From Weeksellaceae bacterium (GTDB lineage: Bacteria > Bacteroidota > Bacteroidia > Flavobacteriales > Weeksellaceae), in assembly GCA_949788275.1 (NCBI GenBank), contig OX460916.1, positions 930,001-994,000 on the forward strand: DNA of 64,000 nt, given 5' to 3'. The stretch's first letter is position 1. The number at the start of each line of letters is the position of its first letter. The position numbers and the translations under genes were made by a program. Of this stretch, positions 17,556-26,875 are shown in pieces. The notes beneath the pieces were generated by a model. That model had not been told where the DNA came from, ran no database searches, and worked only from the letters and a program-made list of their open reading frames with translations.

Positions 17556-18437
17556 ATGCAACTTCTTATTTTCATCTTGGTTTACCCATTTTTATGGTGT
17601 ATTTCTATATTACCATTTAAACTGCTTTATTTATTATCCGATTTCATCTATCTAATTTTATACAAATTACTGGGTTACCGCATTTCAACGGTGCGTAAAA
17701 ATTTAAATATTGCCCTACCTCATCTTTCCGATGAAGAACGCAAAGAAATCGAAATTAAATTTTACCACCATTTTTGTGATACCATGGTCGAGATGATCAA
17801 GACGATGTCGATTTCTGAAAAAGAAATGGCCAAACGTTTTACGCTCGACAATATCGAGTTAGTAAAAGAAATGGAAGCCAAAGGTAAAAGCGTTAGTTTA
17901 ATATGCGCTCACTATGCAAGCTACGAATGGTTATTGGTGATGAATAAATCTTTATCCATCAAGGGATTTGGAATATATAAAAAATTACGCAATCGATACT
18001 TCGACCGTATGGTTCGAAAAATTCGCGGCCGATTCGGCGGTGTCTTAATCGATTCAAAAGATGCCATTAAATGCATCAAGGAAAATCAAAAGAAGGGTAT
18101 TCAAGGGTATTATGGTATGGTCAGTGATCAATCGCCCAAGTTGAGAAGGGTCAATCATTACACCAAATTCTTTGGTGCCGAAGTTCCTGTTTTTACGGGA
18201 GCCGAATTTTTAGCCAAAGGATTCGATATGAATATTATGTTCGTCAAAGGCCGTAAAATTAAGCGCGGTTATTATGCCGCCGAATTCATCTCCTTAAAAA
18301 AGGATCCAAAAGATTATCCGAATTTTGAAATTATGGACGAATTTTTTGCCCTCTTAGAAGACCAAATTCGGGAAGCTCCAGAATACTACCTATGGACGCA
18401 TAAACGTTTTAAACATCAACGAAATACAGAAGAATAA
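17556..18437 (+). CDS. Lysophospholipid/lipid A acyltransferase family protein (LpxL/HtrB-like)
   Basis: This membrane-anchored acyltransferase adds a secondary acyl chain to lipid A or a related lipid. The start is set at ATG 17556, giving MQLLIFILVYPFLWCISILP, a normal N-terminal membrane anchor. The frame extends to a TTG at 17508, but those 16 codons are not typical. The catalytic HX4E motif is HYASYE (CAHYASYEW), followed by the acceptor-site region and GYYGMVSDQSPKL. The basic C-terminus (LWTHKRFKHQR) is typical of the family. At 293 residues it has the normal length. It is a single gene. Confidence 0.88.
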   Translation: MQLLIFILVYPFLWCISILPFKLLYLLSDFIYLILYKLLGYRISTVRKNLNIALPHLSDEERKEIEIKFYHHFCDTMVEMIKTMSISEKEMAKRFTLDNIELVKEMEAKGKSVSLICAHYASYEWLLVMNKSLSIKGFGIYKKLRNRYFDRMVRKIRGRFGGVLIDSKDAIKCIKENQKKGIQGYYGMVSDQSPKLRRVNHYTKFFGAEVPVFTGAEFLAKGFDMNIMFVKGRKIKRGYYAAEFISLKKDPKDYPNFEIMDEFFALLEDQIREAPEYYLWTHKRFKHQRNTEE

Positions 18438-18482
18438 CCAAGTCTTTTTTCGATTTGCCCTCGATAAAACTTCTGAAAAACT

Positions 18483-18513
18483 TTCGTGTAAGGATCTTTA
18501 TTCGTGTAAGGAT
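18483..18513. repeat. Two-copy 13-bp direct repeat
   Basis: TTCGTGTAAGGAT occurs at 18483-18495 and again at 18501-18513 (period 18), just after the acyltransferase gene and before repeat copy D. No function is apparent. Confidence 0.6.
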
Positions 18514-18534
18514 GAACGTCTAAGTACTATACAT

Positions 18535-18658
18535 TTTGGGCGTGCCCTTTGCTTGTTGTCTTCGTCAACAACAAGCAAAGGTCGGGCTTTCCGCACTCGC
18601 TTTCGGTTCCGTTCCACTTCACCCAAAGCTCAAACAAATGCTTCAATCCCTCACGCAA
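18535..18658 (-). repeat. Two-hairpin intergenic element, copy D
   Basis: Reverse copy after the acyltransferase gene. The long hairpin is CCTTTGCTTGTTG pairing with CAACAAGCAAAGG. It differs from copy H (CCTTTACTTGTTG/CAACAAGTAAAGG) by one base pair changed on both arms. The GGGCTTTCCGCACTCGC core, a short second hairpin (CTTT/AAAG) and the CAATCCCTCACGCAA end follow. Confidence 0.85.
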
Positions 18659-18719
18659 AATAAGTTGTCGTTCTAAGAAGTCTTTAGAAAGATGCGATGT
18701 CAAATAAAGACCTTCAGCG

Positions 18720-18755
18720 TTTGCATATTTTTATACGAAAAATTGATTTACTTTG
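18720..18755 (+). promoter_or_regulatory. Candidate promoter of the GNAT acetyltransferase gene
   Basis: TTTG at 18720-18723, a 24-base spacer and TTACTTTG (18748-18755, 5 of the 6 specified positions of the -7 consensus). The downstream ATG at 18771 then has a short leader, which argues against the in-frame TTG at 18753 as the start. Confidence 0.4.
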
Positions 18756-18770
18756 TACAAAGAAATCACA

Positions 18771-19682
18771 ATGACCACAGCGCAAGTTCAAATTGATCAT
18801 ACAACCTACAGTCTTCATATTAACTGTCATCATAACGACGTGCTTCGCACTGAATTCAATCGATTGACAAAAGAAACATGGGGTTTCGATTTTGAAGCCT
18901 TTTATCAATCAGGATACTGGGGAGAGGATTGCATCCTTTATTCATTGTTCGATGGAGATCGTATTGTTTCGCATACAACCGTTACACTTTTCGAAATGCG
19001 CTCCGATACTGATCAAAAAACCATTGCTCAATTAGGGACAGTGATGACCGATTCGGATTATCGAAATCGTGGATTAAGCCGTTTTTTAATGGAACGTATT
19101 GAAGTTGATTTTCTTAATGTAGCAGCGGGCATGTTTTTATTTGCGAATAATTCGGTTCTCGATTTTTACCCAAAATTCGGTTTTTTACCCTTGCCTGAAT
19201 TTCAAGCTATTCAATCCGTTAATGTTCAACCAACGGGTTTAAATTGGCGAAAATTGGATTTAAGTAGCCCGATTGATCTTGAATTATTTGAACAATTTGT
19301 TCCTTTTTCAGCCGTTAATAAGCAATTCTCTCTCTATAATTACGGAATTGAATTTTTCTACTGTTATGCCTATCCTGAATTTGAATACCGTGATGCGATT
19401 TTTTATATAGAAGAACTACAGTGTGTTGTTGTCGCTACCATAGATGGTCATACATTAACCATATACAATGTTTGTGCAAGTGAAATCATTCCTTTCGATT
19501 TAGTTATTCATACGCTGGCTTCTGAACAAGTTACCGATGTTGTTTTAGGGTTTACACCAGGTCAAGCGGGCTTTGAAATGAAGCATTATAAAGAAAACGA
19601 TTTAACGCTTTATGTCACGAAAAACTTAGTCGATTCCTTCACGCATTGTCCATTACAAGTCCCTCTATTAGCACATACATAA
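18771..19682 (+). CDS. GNAT-family N-acetyltransferase
   Basis: The N-terminal half holds an acetyl-CoA-binding GNAT fold: IVSHTTVTLFEM, then AQLGTVMTDSDYRNRGLSRFLMERI with the R/Q-x-x-G-x-G/A-like loop (RNRGLS), then FLFANNSVLDFYPKFGFLPL. The C-terminal 140 residues lack an obvious second GNAT signature but could be a degenerate repeat. The acceptor substrate is unknown. The ATG at 18771 is preferred over the TTG at 18753, which overlaps the likely -7 box. It is a single gene, converging on the exopolysaccharide operon. Confidence 0.85.
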   Translation: MTTAQVQIDHTTYSLHINCHHNDVLRTEFNRLTKETWGFDFEAFYQSGYWGEDCILYSLFDGDRIVSHTTVTLFEMRSDTDQKTIAQLGTVMTDSDYRNRGLSRFLMERIEVDFLNVAAGMFLFANNSVLDFYPKFGFLPLPEFQAIQSVNVQPTGLNWRKLDLSSPIDLELFEQFVPFSAVNKQFSLYNYGIEFFYCYAYPEFEYRDAIFYIEELQCVVVATIDGHTLTIYNVCASEIIPFDLVIHTLASEQVTDVVLGFTPGQAGFEMKHYKENDLTLYVTKNLVDSFTHCPLQVPLLAHT

Positions 19683-19812
19683 ATTGGACAATAAGGGAAT
19701 TAGCTGTTGTAGGCACCTAGTTCTAAATGAACACTTTTTTAGGCAGCATTGGTTGAAAAACTTCCATTGATTGACAACCGTCTTTTATGTGTTTGAAGGA
19801 CCGTAGCGTTTT

Positions 19813-19923
19813 GCGGCAGGGATAGTAGCGGCATCCTTTGCTGCCACCTCTATATTGAATTCAACCGCAAAGCTTTTGCAGCAAAGATATAGCGCATAGC
19901 CCGGCGCGTAGCGGCCGCCCAAA
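19813..19923 (+). repeat. Two-hairpin intergenic element, copy E
   Basis: Forward copy between the convergent GNAT gene and the DUF1573 gene. GCGGCAGGGATAGTAGCGG is followed by hairpin 1 (CTTTGCTGC/GCAGCAAAG, long AT-rich loop), GATATAGCGCATAGCCCG, a short hairpin with arms CGC/GCG, and the end CGCCCAAA. Confidence 0.85.
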
Positions 19924-19959
19924 TGACCATAAAAAAGCATCTCTTTCGAGATGCCGTTT

Positions 19960-20475
19960 TTAGTACTCTTCGCTATTTATATAATAGCCTTTGTTATTTT
20001 CATTTCCATCAACTAGTTGCTTTGTTCCTCCATTTTTCTGGCTTTCTTCTCTAAAAACATCTTCGTAATCTTTAATGTGTACTTGGTCGGGCACTACATT
20101 CACATCGAATATTAGCTCTTGATGTTCATCTTCATCGAAATTACCATAGAGCGAAATATAATGTTTGGCGTATCCTACGGTCATATTCGCCTTGTATTTT
20201 AGCCGAATAAAACCTTGTTCGCCTGCTGGAATTGTTTTTGTTGTCCCATTCTCTATGGTTAAACAGGCGCAAGAGGTAAAGATATCGCTAATTAATAATG
20301 GCGCTTTACCAGTGTTTTTTAGGTTATAAACAATGTCCAGTTCTTGACCGAAAAGAATTGGATGATAATGGCGGTCGTTATCTTCTATTAAAACACTTGT
20401 TTTTTGATCTCGTAAATCACCACAAGCTATTAGTAACAGTAGAAGTGTTAAGCTAAATGCAATACATTTTTTCAT
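19960..20475 (-). CDS. DUF1573-domain lipoprotein
   Basis: This 171-residue lipoprotein has the signal MKKCIAFSLTLLLLLIAC and a lipidated Cys at 18. The Ig-like DUF1573 domain is clear: IVYNLKNTGKAPLLISDIF, then SCACLTIENGTTKTIPAGEQ, and FIRLKYKANM. DUF1573 proteins are common at the Bacteroidota cell surface, often next to exopolysaccharide or secretion genes, and their role is unknown. It is the last gene of the 28045-19960 operon, 3 bases after the DUF4838 gene, so it is very likely translationally coupled to it. Confidence 0.9.
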   Translation of the reverse strand: MKKCIAFSLTLLLLLIACGDLRDQKTSVLIEDNDRHYHPILFGQELDIVYNLKNTGKAPLLISDIFTSCACLTIENGTTKTIPAGEQGFIRLKYKANMTVGYAKHYISLYGNFDEDEHQELIFDVNVVPDQVHIKDYEDVFREESQKNGGTKQLVDGNENNKGYYINSEEY

Positions 20476-20478
20476 AAG

Positions 20479-22575
20479 TTAAATGTTTAAGAATTGGATT
20501 TCGTCACTAGCCCATTGGCTTTTAGGTTTTTGTGTGTTGATGATATGCAATTGAAACCCTTTTGTTGAAGGAATTTTATTGGCATCGAATTGATAGACGG
20601 TTATTTGGTCGTCAATTATTCTTTTTTCTGCTTGAACAGATGATCCATTTGGCAATTGTATGTAGACTTTAGAGGGTGGATAGATGTTGTGATCGGGGTC
20701 GTTTAAAAATCGGATTTGGATTTGATTGACCCCGGGATTTAATTGGTTAATGGTTAAGTGAAGGTCGGTGTTTACAATGGTCCAACCCATTAAAAAATCG
20801 AAAGGAAATCCCAATTTTTTATCCGTTAAGCCTTCCATATTCAGAGAAGGTGTAAGAATATCGGTGGGTGATAATTGATTGCTAGCTAGTGGGTAATCCA
20901 GCCATTTTTCCCATTGTTTTACATAGGATTGTAACTGATTTCGTTCACTATAGTTCTTTATGGCGTATGTTGATGGTGCTTTTTGTAGATGGGTAAGTGG
21001 TTGTATCGCGTTTTCGGTAACGCTTAACATTTGATTGATCTCTTTAAAAGCGCCCTTTTCTGAAAAACCTTTTGAATAGGCTATCTGTAGCTGGGTAAAG
21101 CTGAGTGCTGTGTACATTTTTTCTAAAGATAAACGCTCATTGCCATTGGTATTTGCGAGTTGTTTTCCTAAGCTAGAATAAAAAATATGAAACTTATCGA
21201 TGTTTAAATATTTGTTTTCTACGGTGTTAAACCCTTCGTAAAGACCATAAGGCGTGTTCTTTTTTCTAAAATTAGTTTCTAAATCCATATAATATGTATA
21301 CAGAAGTTGATGGCTTTGGGGGTAGTAGCGTTGAAAATAGCGTTTGGCGAGCACATCGATATCAATGGTAGAATCGCGCATTAGGGCAGAGAGAATGTAG
21401 GTCTTTACATCATCGAAAGGGGCATAGTCATAACCGCTAGCATTGATGAAAAATCCTTTTACACCAAGATGTTTAAATTGTTTGGATTGCTCCTGAAATC
21501 CATATAAAATAGGAATAGGGGTTAGGTAATCATCAAAATTTGCAGCATAATCCCAAAGGTAAATGGTTTTCGTTTGCTTTTTCCATTGATCGAGTTGACT
21601 TTTAAAAACTTGATAATGGGGATTATTTTCTGGAATGCGTTGTCCTTTTGGAAGGTCTATTGTACTTAAGAAAACCCCAACATTTGGTTCTAAGGCTTGT
21701 ACGGTTGCTTGCTTTGTTGTGCGATAAGCTAGCATAAAAAATTGTGCAGTCGGAAATTTTTTCGCCAGTTGATTATTTAAATTGAGCACGGCCGGACTGG
21801 CATTGTTTGTTGTGTTTTTAGCTGCTTGGCATTGATGACATTCACAAACCAAATCGTTATCATTCGGCGCTAGCATAAATTTAACCATGGGCTGATGACC
21901 ATATTGATCAATGATATAGCGATTAATTTGTTCGTAAAGTGTTACTGAGCTAAAACACAGCTGTTTGTTATTCGATTTGCCATTGATTTGTGCCCAAATT
22001 CGTTGATCGGACCAATCGACAATTTTATCCAATTGGTGACCCCAGATTCCCCAATCGGCATCGATGGAATGATTCCCCAAAATATGAGCGTACTCTAGAT
22101 GGGTATTGGGAGAGAAGAAGGGTTCGCGATAAGCAAAATCAAAGTTTTTACGGCTTGTTTCAAAACGAACCGTAGAAGGAGGTAGATCAGCAATAGCTAC
22201 ACCTGTATTTTCTTCACCAATCTTTGCTATTAACTCGTAGATTAGCCATAAGGCGATATCGTCTGATTTCGCAATGAGCGAGAGGTGTTGACCTAATCGT
22301 ACTATTTCGTAAGAAGACATTAGCTTGGTATCTACTCCAATGGAAAGACTTATTGCTTCTTTTGAAAAACCGTCAACCGATTCTTTTCTATGAATGAATG
22401 GCCCACTTTTACTTCGTTTATGAAGATGAGTATAGAGGTAATTCGCCCATTTTAATTCGCTATGATCGTTGGATATAATGACAAATTCTGTCGATTTCAA
22501 CGCATATGGATCGGTGGCTAGACAGTTAGAAAACAGGCTTATAATGGTTAGGATATAAAAATTAAAACGAAACAT
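20479..22575 (-). CDS. DUF4838-domain protein, exported glycoside-hydrolase-like
   Basis: This is a 698-residue exported protein. A hydrophobic N-terminus (MFRFNFYILTIISLFSNC) is followed by a small alpha/beta domain like the N-terminal domain of GH67/GH20-type enzymes, then a predicted TIM-barrel with DUF4838 hallmarks: DADWGIWGHQL, FMLAPNDNDLVCECHQCQ, FFMLAYRTT, IYLWDYAANF, GVKGFFINASGYDYAPF and LMRDSTIDIDVLAKRYF. The CxCxxC cluster may bind a metal. A C-terminal beta domain follows. In this operon it occupies the position that the PgaB-type hydrolase/deacetylase has in Pga systems, so I infer that it trims or modifies the exported polymer. It overlaps the upstream gene by 14 bases. Confidence 0.82.
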   Translation of the reverse strand: MFRFNFYILTIISLFSNCLATDPYALKSTEFVIISNDHSELKWANYLYTHLHKRSKSGPFIHRKESVDGFSKEAISLSIGVDTKLMSSYEIVRLGQHLSLIAKSDDIALWLIYELIAKIGEENTGVAIADLPPSTVRFETSRKNFDFAYREPFFSPNTHLEYAHILGNHSIDADWGIWGHQLDKIVDWSDQRIWAQINGKSNNKQLCFSSVTLYEQINRYIIDQYGHQPMVKFMLAPNDNDLVCECHQCQAAKNTTNNASPAVLNLNNQLAKKFPTAQFFMLAYRTTKQATVQALEPNVGVFLSTIDLPKGQRIPENNPHYQVFKSQLDQWKKQTKTIYLWDYAANFDDYLTPIPILYGFQEQSKQFKHLGVKGFFINASGYDYAPFDDVKTYILSALMRDSTIDIDVLAKRYFQRYYPQSHQLLYTYYMDLETNFRKKNTPYGLYEGFNTVENKYLNIDKFHIFYSSLGKQLANTNGNERLSLEKMYTALSFTQLQIAYSKGFSEKGAFKEINQMLSVTENAIQPLTHLQKAPSTYAIKNYSERNQLQSYVKQWEKWLDYPLASNQLSPTDILTPSLNMEGLTDKKLGFPFDFLMGWTIVNTDLHLTINQLNPGVNQIQIRFLNDPDHNIYPPSKVYIQLPNGSSVQAEKRIIDDQITVYQFDANKIPSTKGFQLHIINTQKPKSQWASDEIQFLNI

Positions 22576-25426
22576 TGATTTGAAAATAGAGGGTGTAAAA
22601 ATTTCTGTAGTTTAAAATCGTTTGAATTTCGGTTGGGGTCGGGCTATTTTCATCGCCATACAATGGAATATTTTGTTGATTTTTAAAATTGTACCAAGTT
22701 CCCAAAAGATTGGCCGAAATATTTTTTGTCAATAAACGCCCTATTCCTGCACCTACTTGCGTATTGGTTATGGAGAAGGTGTTTAAGTTTTGGAGGTCAA
22801 TTAGGTCAACATCAGGACTAGAACCAATTCCGGCAAGAAACAGGAGGTAGTTTTTAGGTGAGCCCATCGCATATTTACCATTTAAGGTTAAGTTGTACAG
22901 CCATTTACTTTCTAATGAAAATTGATTTAACTTTGCATTTACACGAAAATCGTCAAATTCTTTGGTGGCACTCACTAAAAGATTAAATAGGTTTTCATCG
23001 GTTGGTAATTTTCGATAACCCAAGCCGCCTTCTACTTCCCAATTTTTATCGAATAAATAGGTCATAGATGCGTTGGCAACAATTTTTGGGAAATAATCGT
23101 TGGCTCCTCCTAGAGAAACCTGGCTCGACCATCGATTATCCCATGTTTTATTCCATTCCACAATTCCTTGTACGCCCTGACCTCCTGAACGTCCCGTGTA
23201 GTTAACGCGTCCCGTCCAATGATTGTCTTCCCCTATGCGGGTATATTCTAACGAGGTTGTGGTTTGTATAGAAACATCGTCTCCGAAGCGCGCGCGCGCA
23301 TGGGTAATACCAATTTCATTTTTTAATCCCTTGTGATAAAGGTAATTTAAGTGTTGCCTAAAAGCGGGCACTTCCATTAAGGTTGGCTCGTAATGTTGTT
23401 GATAATAATAGGCGGAATCGTATTTTTTTTGTTGTTCGTAAGCTAAGCCTTTCAAATACTTAATTTCTTTATTCTTAGGGTTTAAGTACAAGGCGTTACT
23501 GGTTAATTCGATTACCTTTTCAGCATTTTTTTCTTTGAGTAATTGTTCTGAATAGCGGGCAACAGATTCTGAGTAAGCATTGGATGCCTTTTCGTGATAA
23601 GGATTGGCGATGGTTTCCGATTGGATTAAAGCGATGGCATCCTCGTAATTATTCTCACCGAATTGCAAAGCTTCAGCCAATTTTAATTTAAAGTGGGTAT
23701 CTGTTGTATAGGCATTGGATGCGATTTGAGCGTATTTCTTCATTTCAACCCAATCGTTCATCGCTCCTGTAAAATTAATAGCGTATAAAAGCGCTTGCTG
23801 ATTTAAAGGATCTTGAATTAGCCAACGTTCGGTATAGCTTAAAGCTGTGGGGTAAGCATATTTTTCAGCCGATTCTTTGATGGCTTTAACCATTAATTCT
23901 TCATAGCCCGATAAAGCATAGAGTTTCTGATCGATTTGCAATTGCTTTAAACCATCTTCATAAGCAGTAAGGGCATCATTAATCCGGTTCTGCAGGTAGT
24001 ATAGTTCCGCTTTTTTAAAGAATAAATTGCCTTGTTTAGGTTGTTTAACAAGGAGTTGATTCAGCATAAGTTCGGCTTCTCTGTAATTTCCCATTTGCAA
24101 ATACGCATTGTATAATCCGTTTTGGGCAAGATTCTGTTGTTCATTATCCCCATAGCGTTGAACGATTTTCCATTGGTCAATAGCCATCGCATAGTCGGTA
24201 TTCTGCATGGATTCTCTGGCCTCTTCCGCGATGATTTGGACATAGGCTGCCTTTAGATCGATATCACTAGGGTAAGTCGCGTATAACTTCCGTGTAAACG
24301 ACTTTGTTTTGTTCACATCGCCTTTGGCTTTGTAAAGGGCGAGTTCTTTAAAGTCCATATCTTTTGAATTCCCTTTGGCTTTTCGATGGCGTTGAAGGGT
24401 AGCCAAAGCTTCATCGTATTGCTGTTGAGAGACCAATTGATGATAAACGATAGCAAAAGCTTCGGTGTCACCAGCATTTTTTTCAAATATTTTCCCAAAG
24501 AGAATAGCGGTGTCGTTATTCTTTGCAGACTGAGCCGCTTCGGTTAAAAAGTAGGTGTACTGTTGACGAAGGTAGTCCGATGAATTTAATTTTAATTGTT
24601 GATTGATATACGCCAAACCTGTATCATATTGTTTGCTTTGGTCGAACAAACTAATTTTCTTTTTCACCAATTCCAGGTTTCGAGGAAACTGATTCAGTCC
24701 TCGTTCGGTTATGGCTAGGGCATTACTATAATCGCCTATTTTAATGTAGTTATTAATTAAATCAAGGTGATAGCCCAAGTTTTTCGGATTCAACTTTAGG
24801 AGTTCTTTATTCAGTTCAATCACATCATCCAATTGGCCCAATTGACGTTTTTCTTGAAAGGCCAATTCGGTTTGGTAACCCACATCTTTAAGAATGGTAG
24901 GATCTTCTGGAAATATCTCGGCCAGTCTTTTTAATAAACGATCGGCTTCTGAAGCATTGCCTTGTTCGCGATATAAACTTATTTTTTTACGCCATAATTC
25001 TTTTGAATAGGGGCTTGATTGTAATAATTCGTTGACATAAGCGATGGCGCTTGAATAGCGTTTGCTCTCGGTTTCAACATGGAGTAATAAGCGTTTAGAA
25101 TCGGTATTCGTGGGCTTAATCGACAACGATTTGTTCAGCTCATAGCGGGCTTTTGGGTATTGTTTTTTTTCAATATAATACTTTCCTAAGAGCATTCGAA
25201 ACTCAGAATCATTGGGGTATTTTTTGATGGCTTTATCGAGCCATGTTTTGGCAGTATTCCAATCGCCCTTTTTGTACAATTGACTAACCTTCTCGTTGAT
25301 GTCATCCTTATCGTTTAAGTCAACTGTTTGTTGAGCAAATGAAAAAGAACTGCATAACAATAAAAGTAGGAAACCATTTTTCTTAATGGTTGGATTTATA
25401 AGTTGATAGGGGCTAAATATTTTCAT
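22562..25426 (-). CDS. TPR-repeat outer-membrane protein with C-terminal YaiO-family beta-barrel
   Basis: This 954-residue exported protein has a signal peptide ending SSFSFAQQ, then some 20 TPR-like helical pairs (about 30-700), and a C-terminal barrel of the YaiO outer-membrane family (about 720-954; NHWTGRVNYTGRSGG, WSSQVSLGGANDYFPK, WEVEGGLGYRKLP, terminal FQINVSF). Periplasmic TPRs fused to an outer-membrane barrel are the PgaA/BcsC/AlgK-AlgE design for exporting a polysaccharide. Sitting directly after a processive GT2 gene (1 base between stop and start), it is most likely the exporter of that polymer. Confidence 0.9.
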   Translation of the reverse strand: MKIFSPYQLINPTIKKNGFLLLLLCSSFSFAQQTVDLNDKDDINEKVSQLYKKGDWNTAKTWLDKAIKKYPNDSEFRMLLGKYYIEKKQYPKARYELNKSLSIKPTNTDSKRLLLHVETESKRYSSAIAYVNELLQSSPYSKELWRKKISLYREQGNASEADRLLKRLAEIFPEDPTILKDVGYQTELAFQEKRQLGQLDDVIELNKELLKLNPKNLGYHLDLINNYIKIGDYSNALAITERGLNQFPRNLELVKKKISLFDQSKQYDTGLAYINQQLKLNSSDYLRQQYTYFLTEAAQSAKNNDTAILFGKIFEKNAGDTEAFAIVYHQLVSQQQYDEALATLQRHRKAKGNSKDMDFKELALYKAKGDVNKTKSFTRKLYATYPSDIDLKAAYVQIIAEEARESMQNTDYAMAIDQWKIVQRYGDNEQQNLAQNGLYNAYLQMGNYREAELMLNQLLVKQPKQGNLFFKKAELYYLQNRINDALTAYEDGLKQLQIDQKLYALSGYEELMVKAIKESAEKYAYPTALSYTERWLIQDPLNQQALLYAINFTGAMNDWVEMKKYAQIASNAYTTDTHFKLKLAEALQFGENNYEDAIALIQSETIANPYHEKASNAYSESVARYSEQLLKEKNAEKVIELTSNALYLNPKNKEIKYLKGLAYEQQKKYDSAYYYQQHYEPTLMEVPAFRQHLNYLYHKGLKNEIGITHARARFGDDVSIQTTTSLEYTRIGEDNHWTGRVNYTGRSGGQGVQGIVEWNKTWDNRWSSQVSLGGANDYFPKIVANASMTYLFDKNWEVEGGLGYRKLPTDENLFNLLVSATKEFDDFRVNAKLNQFSLESKWLYNLTLNGKYAMGSPKNYLLFLAGIGSSPDVDLIDLQNLNTFSITNTQVGAGIGRLLTKNISANLLGTWYNFKNQQNIPLYGDENSPTPTEIQTILNYRNFYTLYFQINVSF

Positions 25427-25427
25427 G

Positions 25428-26873
25428 TTAGGGGGCTTTTTTTATAGTAGAAACAGCTTGAGTCTGTGTAAAACCTTTTCGTGTCATTTTCCCCCACTTA
25501 AATTCTTTTTGAGTGAGGTATTGGATGTAGCCAGAAATGGTGAAAAACACGATAAAAGGATGATACAAAAAGGCTTCAAATGATGAGAATAAGATTAGCT
25601 GTACATATTCAGCCATAGTTTTGTAATGCTTTTTGATGGAAATATCCAAAGCAATGGTCAAAATAGAAATACATAACCCTATTAAATAGACATAGGTAAA
25701 CATGAGCCAGAAAGTTTTAAAATTCACCTGAGATGTTGCGAATAAGTAGATTAAAAATAATAATCCCACCGCTTCAATGAGGGGGGCTAAAAGTTCAAAA
25801 AATAGCGCATAAGGCATGGTTACTAGCCCCATTCTTCCATACTTTCTATTGAAAAGAAATTTTCGGTGTACAAAAAAGATCTGCAACAAGCCACGACCCC
25901 ATCTCGAACGCTGACGGTACAATACCTTTAACGTAGGCGGTCCTTCCGTCCAACAGCAGGTGTGCGGTGTGTTCACAATTCGATATTCCAGGTCATTATC
26001 GCGCATATAGGCTACCATACGTAAAGTCATATCCATATCCTCCGCATGTGAACCAGGATCGTATCCGCCTGCTGCAATTACTACATTGCGATCGAATAAC
26101 CCAAAACCACCTGATACATTCGGCATTGCGTTAAAGAAAGACCAGCCCATTTTTGTAATTAGATAGGAGCGGAGGTATTCGGTTTCTTGAAAGGTAGGAA
26201 TAAAACTTCGCGGCGGGCGTACTCGTGTAATACTGGCATGTTCCATATCACACCCATTCACCATTCGCATAGTTCCGCCCACAGCAATAACGGGTATTTT
26301 AGAATCTAAAACGGGTAATATAACCTTGGTTAAGGTATCTTTAGCGAGGATACAATCAACATCAGTATTAATAAAATAATCGTATTTAGCGATGTTTAAA
26401 CCAGCGTTCATCGCATCAGCTTTTGTACCACCATTTATCTTATCTACGACAGTTAATTTATTTAATAAGGGATTTGTCGATTTGAATATGCGCTTAATTG
26501 GCTTGCTCTGTACTTTCTCAATGACGTGATAAGGAACTTCGATTAACTCGAAAGCAGCTATTAGTAATTCCAAGGTAGCATCTTTACTTCCGTCATTCAC
26601 AATAATTACTTCATAGTTTGGATAGTCTAAATCTAAAAAAGCTTTGGTAGCATCCACTACAACCACTTCTTCGTTAAATGCACCTGCAATAATTGAAATC
26701 GGTGGGGCTATTTCTTGATGATCCAGCAATATTTGCTCTTCTTTTTTGGTGTACAGTACTTTATTTCTAATGCTGTTTAAATATCCAAATAAACCAAGTG
26801 TTAATGCTACAAAAATGAGGAATGTAGCATAGAAGAAAATAAGGTATTGGTAGAGATGAAAAATAGTATCCAT
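25428..26873 (-). CDS. Processive family-2 glycosyltransferase (PgaC/BcsA-like membrane synthase)
   Basis: This 481-residue inner-membrane polysaccharide synthase has one N-terminal membrane helix, a cytoplasmic GT-A domain and about four C-terminal helices. GT-A motifs: NDGSKD near 92, the DVD metal site near 172 (NTDVDCIL), the acceptor/TED-like motif HAEDMDMTL near 276, and QRSRWGRG near 323, equivalent to the Q(Q/R)xRW motif of processive enzymes. The layout fits hexosamine- or glucose-polymer synthases. The sugar is not determined. No PilZ domain is visible, so direct c-di-GMP control is unlikely. It lies 2 bases from the HEAT gene and 1 base from the TPR/YaiO gene. Confidence 0.92.
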   Translation of the reverse strand: MDTIFHLYQYLIFFYATFLIFVALTLGLFGYLNSIRNKVLYTKKEEQILLDHQEIAPPISIIAGAFNEEVVVVDATKAFLDLDYPNYEVIIVNDGSKDATLELLIAAFELIEVPYHVIEKVQSKPIKRIFKSTNPLLNKLTVVDKINGGTKADAMNAGLNIAKYDYFINTDVDCILAKDTLTKVILPVLDSKIPVIAVGGTMRMVNGCDMEHASITRVRPPRSFIPTFQETEYLRSYLITKMGWSFFNAMPNVSGGFGLFDRNVVIAAGGYDPGSHAEDMDMTLRMVAYMRDNDLEYRIVNTPHTCCWTEGPPTLKVLYRQRSRWGRGLLQIFFVHRKFLFNRKYGRMGLVTMPYALFFELLAPLIEAVGLLFLIYLFATSQVNFKTFWLMFTYVYLIGLCISILTIALDISIKKHYKTMAEYVQLILFSSFEAFLYHPFIVFFTISGYIQYLTQKEFKWGKMTRKGFTQTQAVSTIKKAP

Positions 26874-26875
26874 AA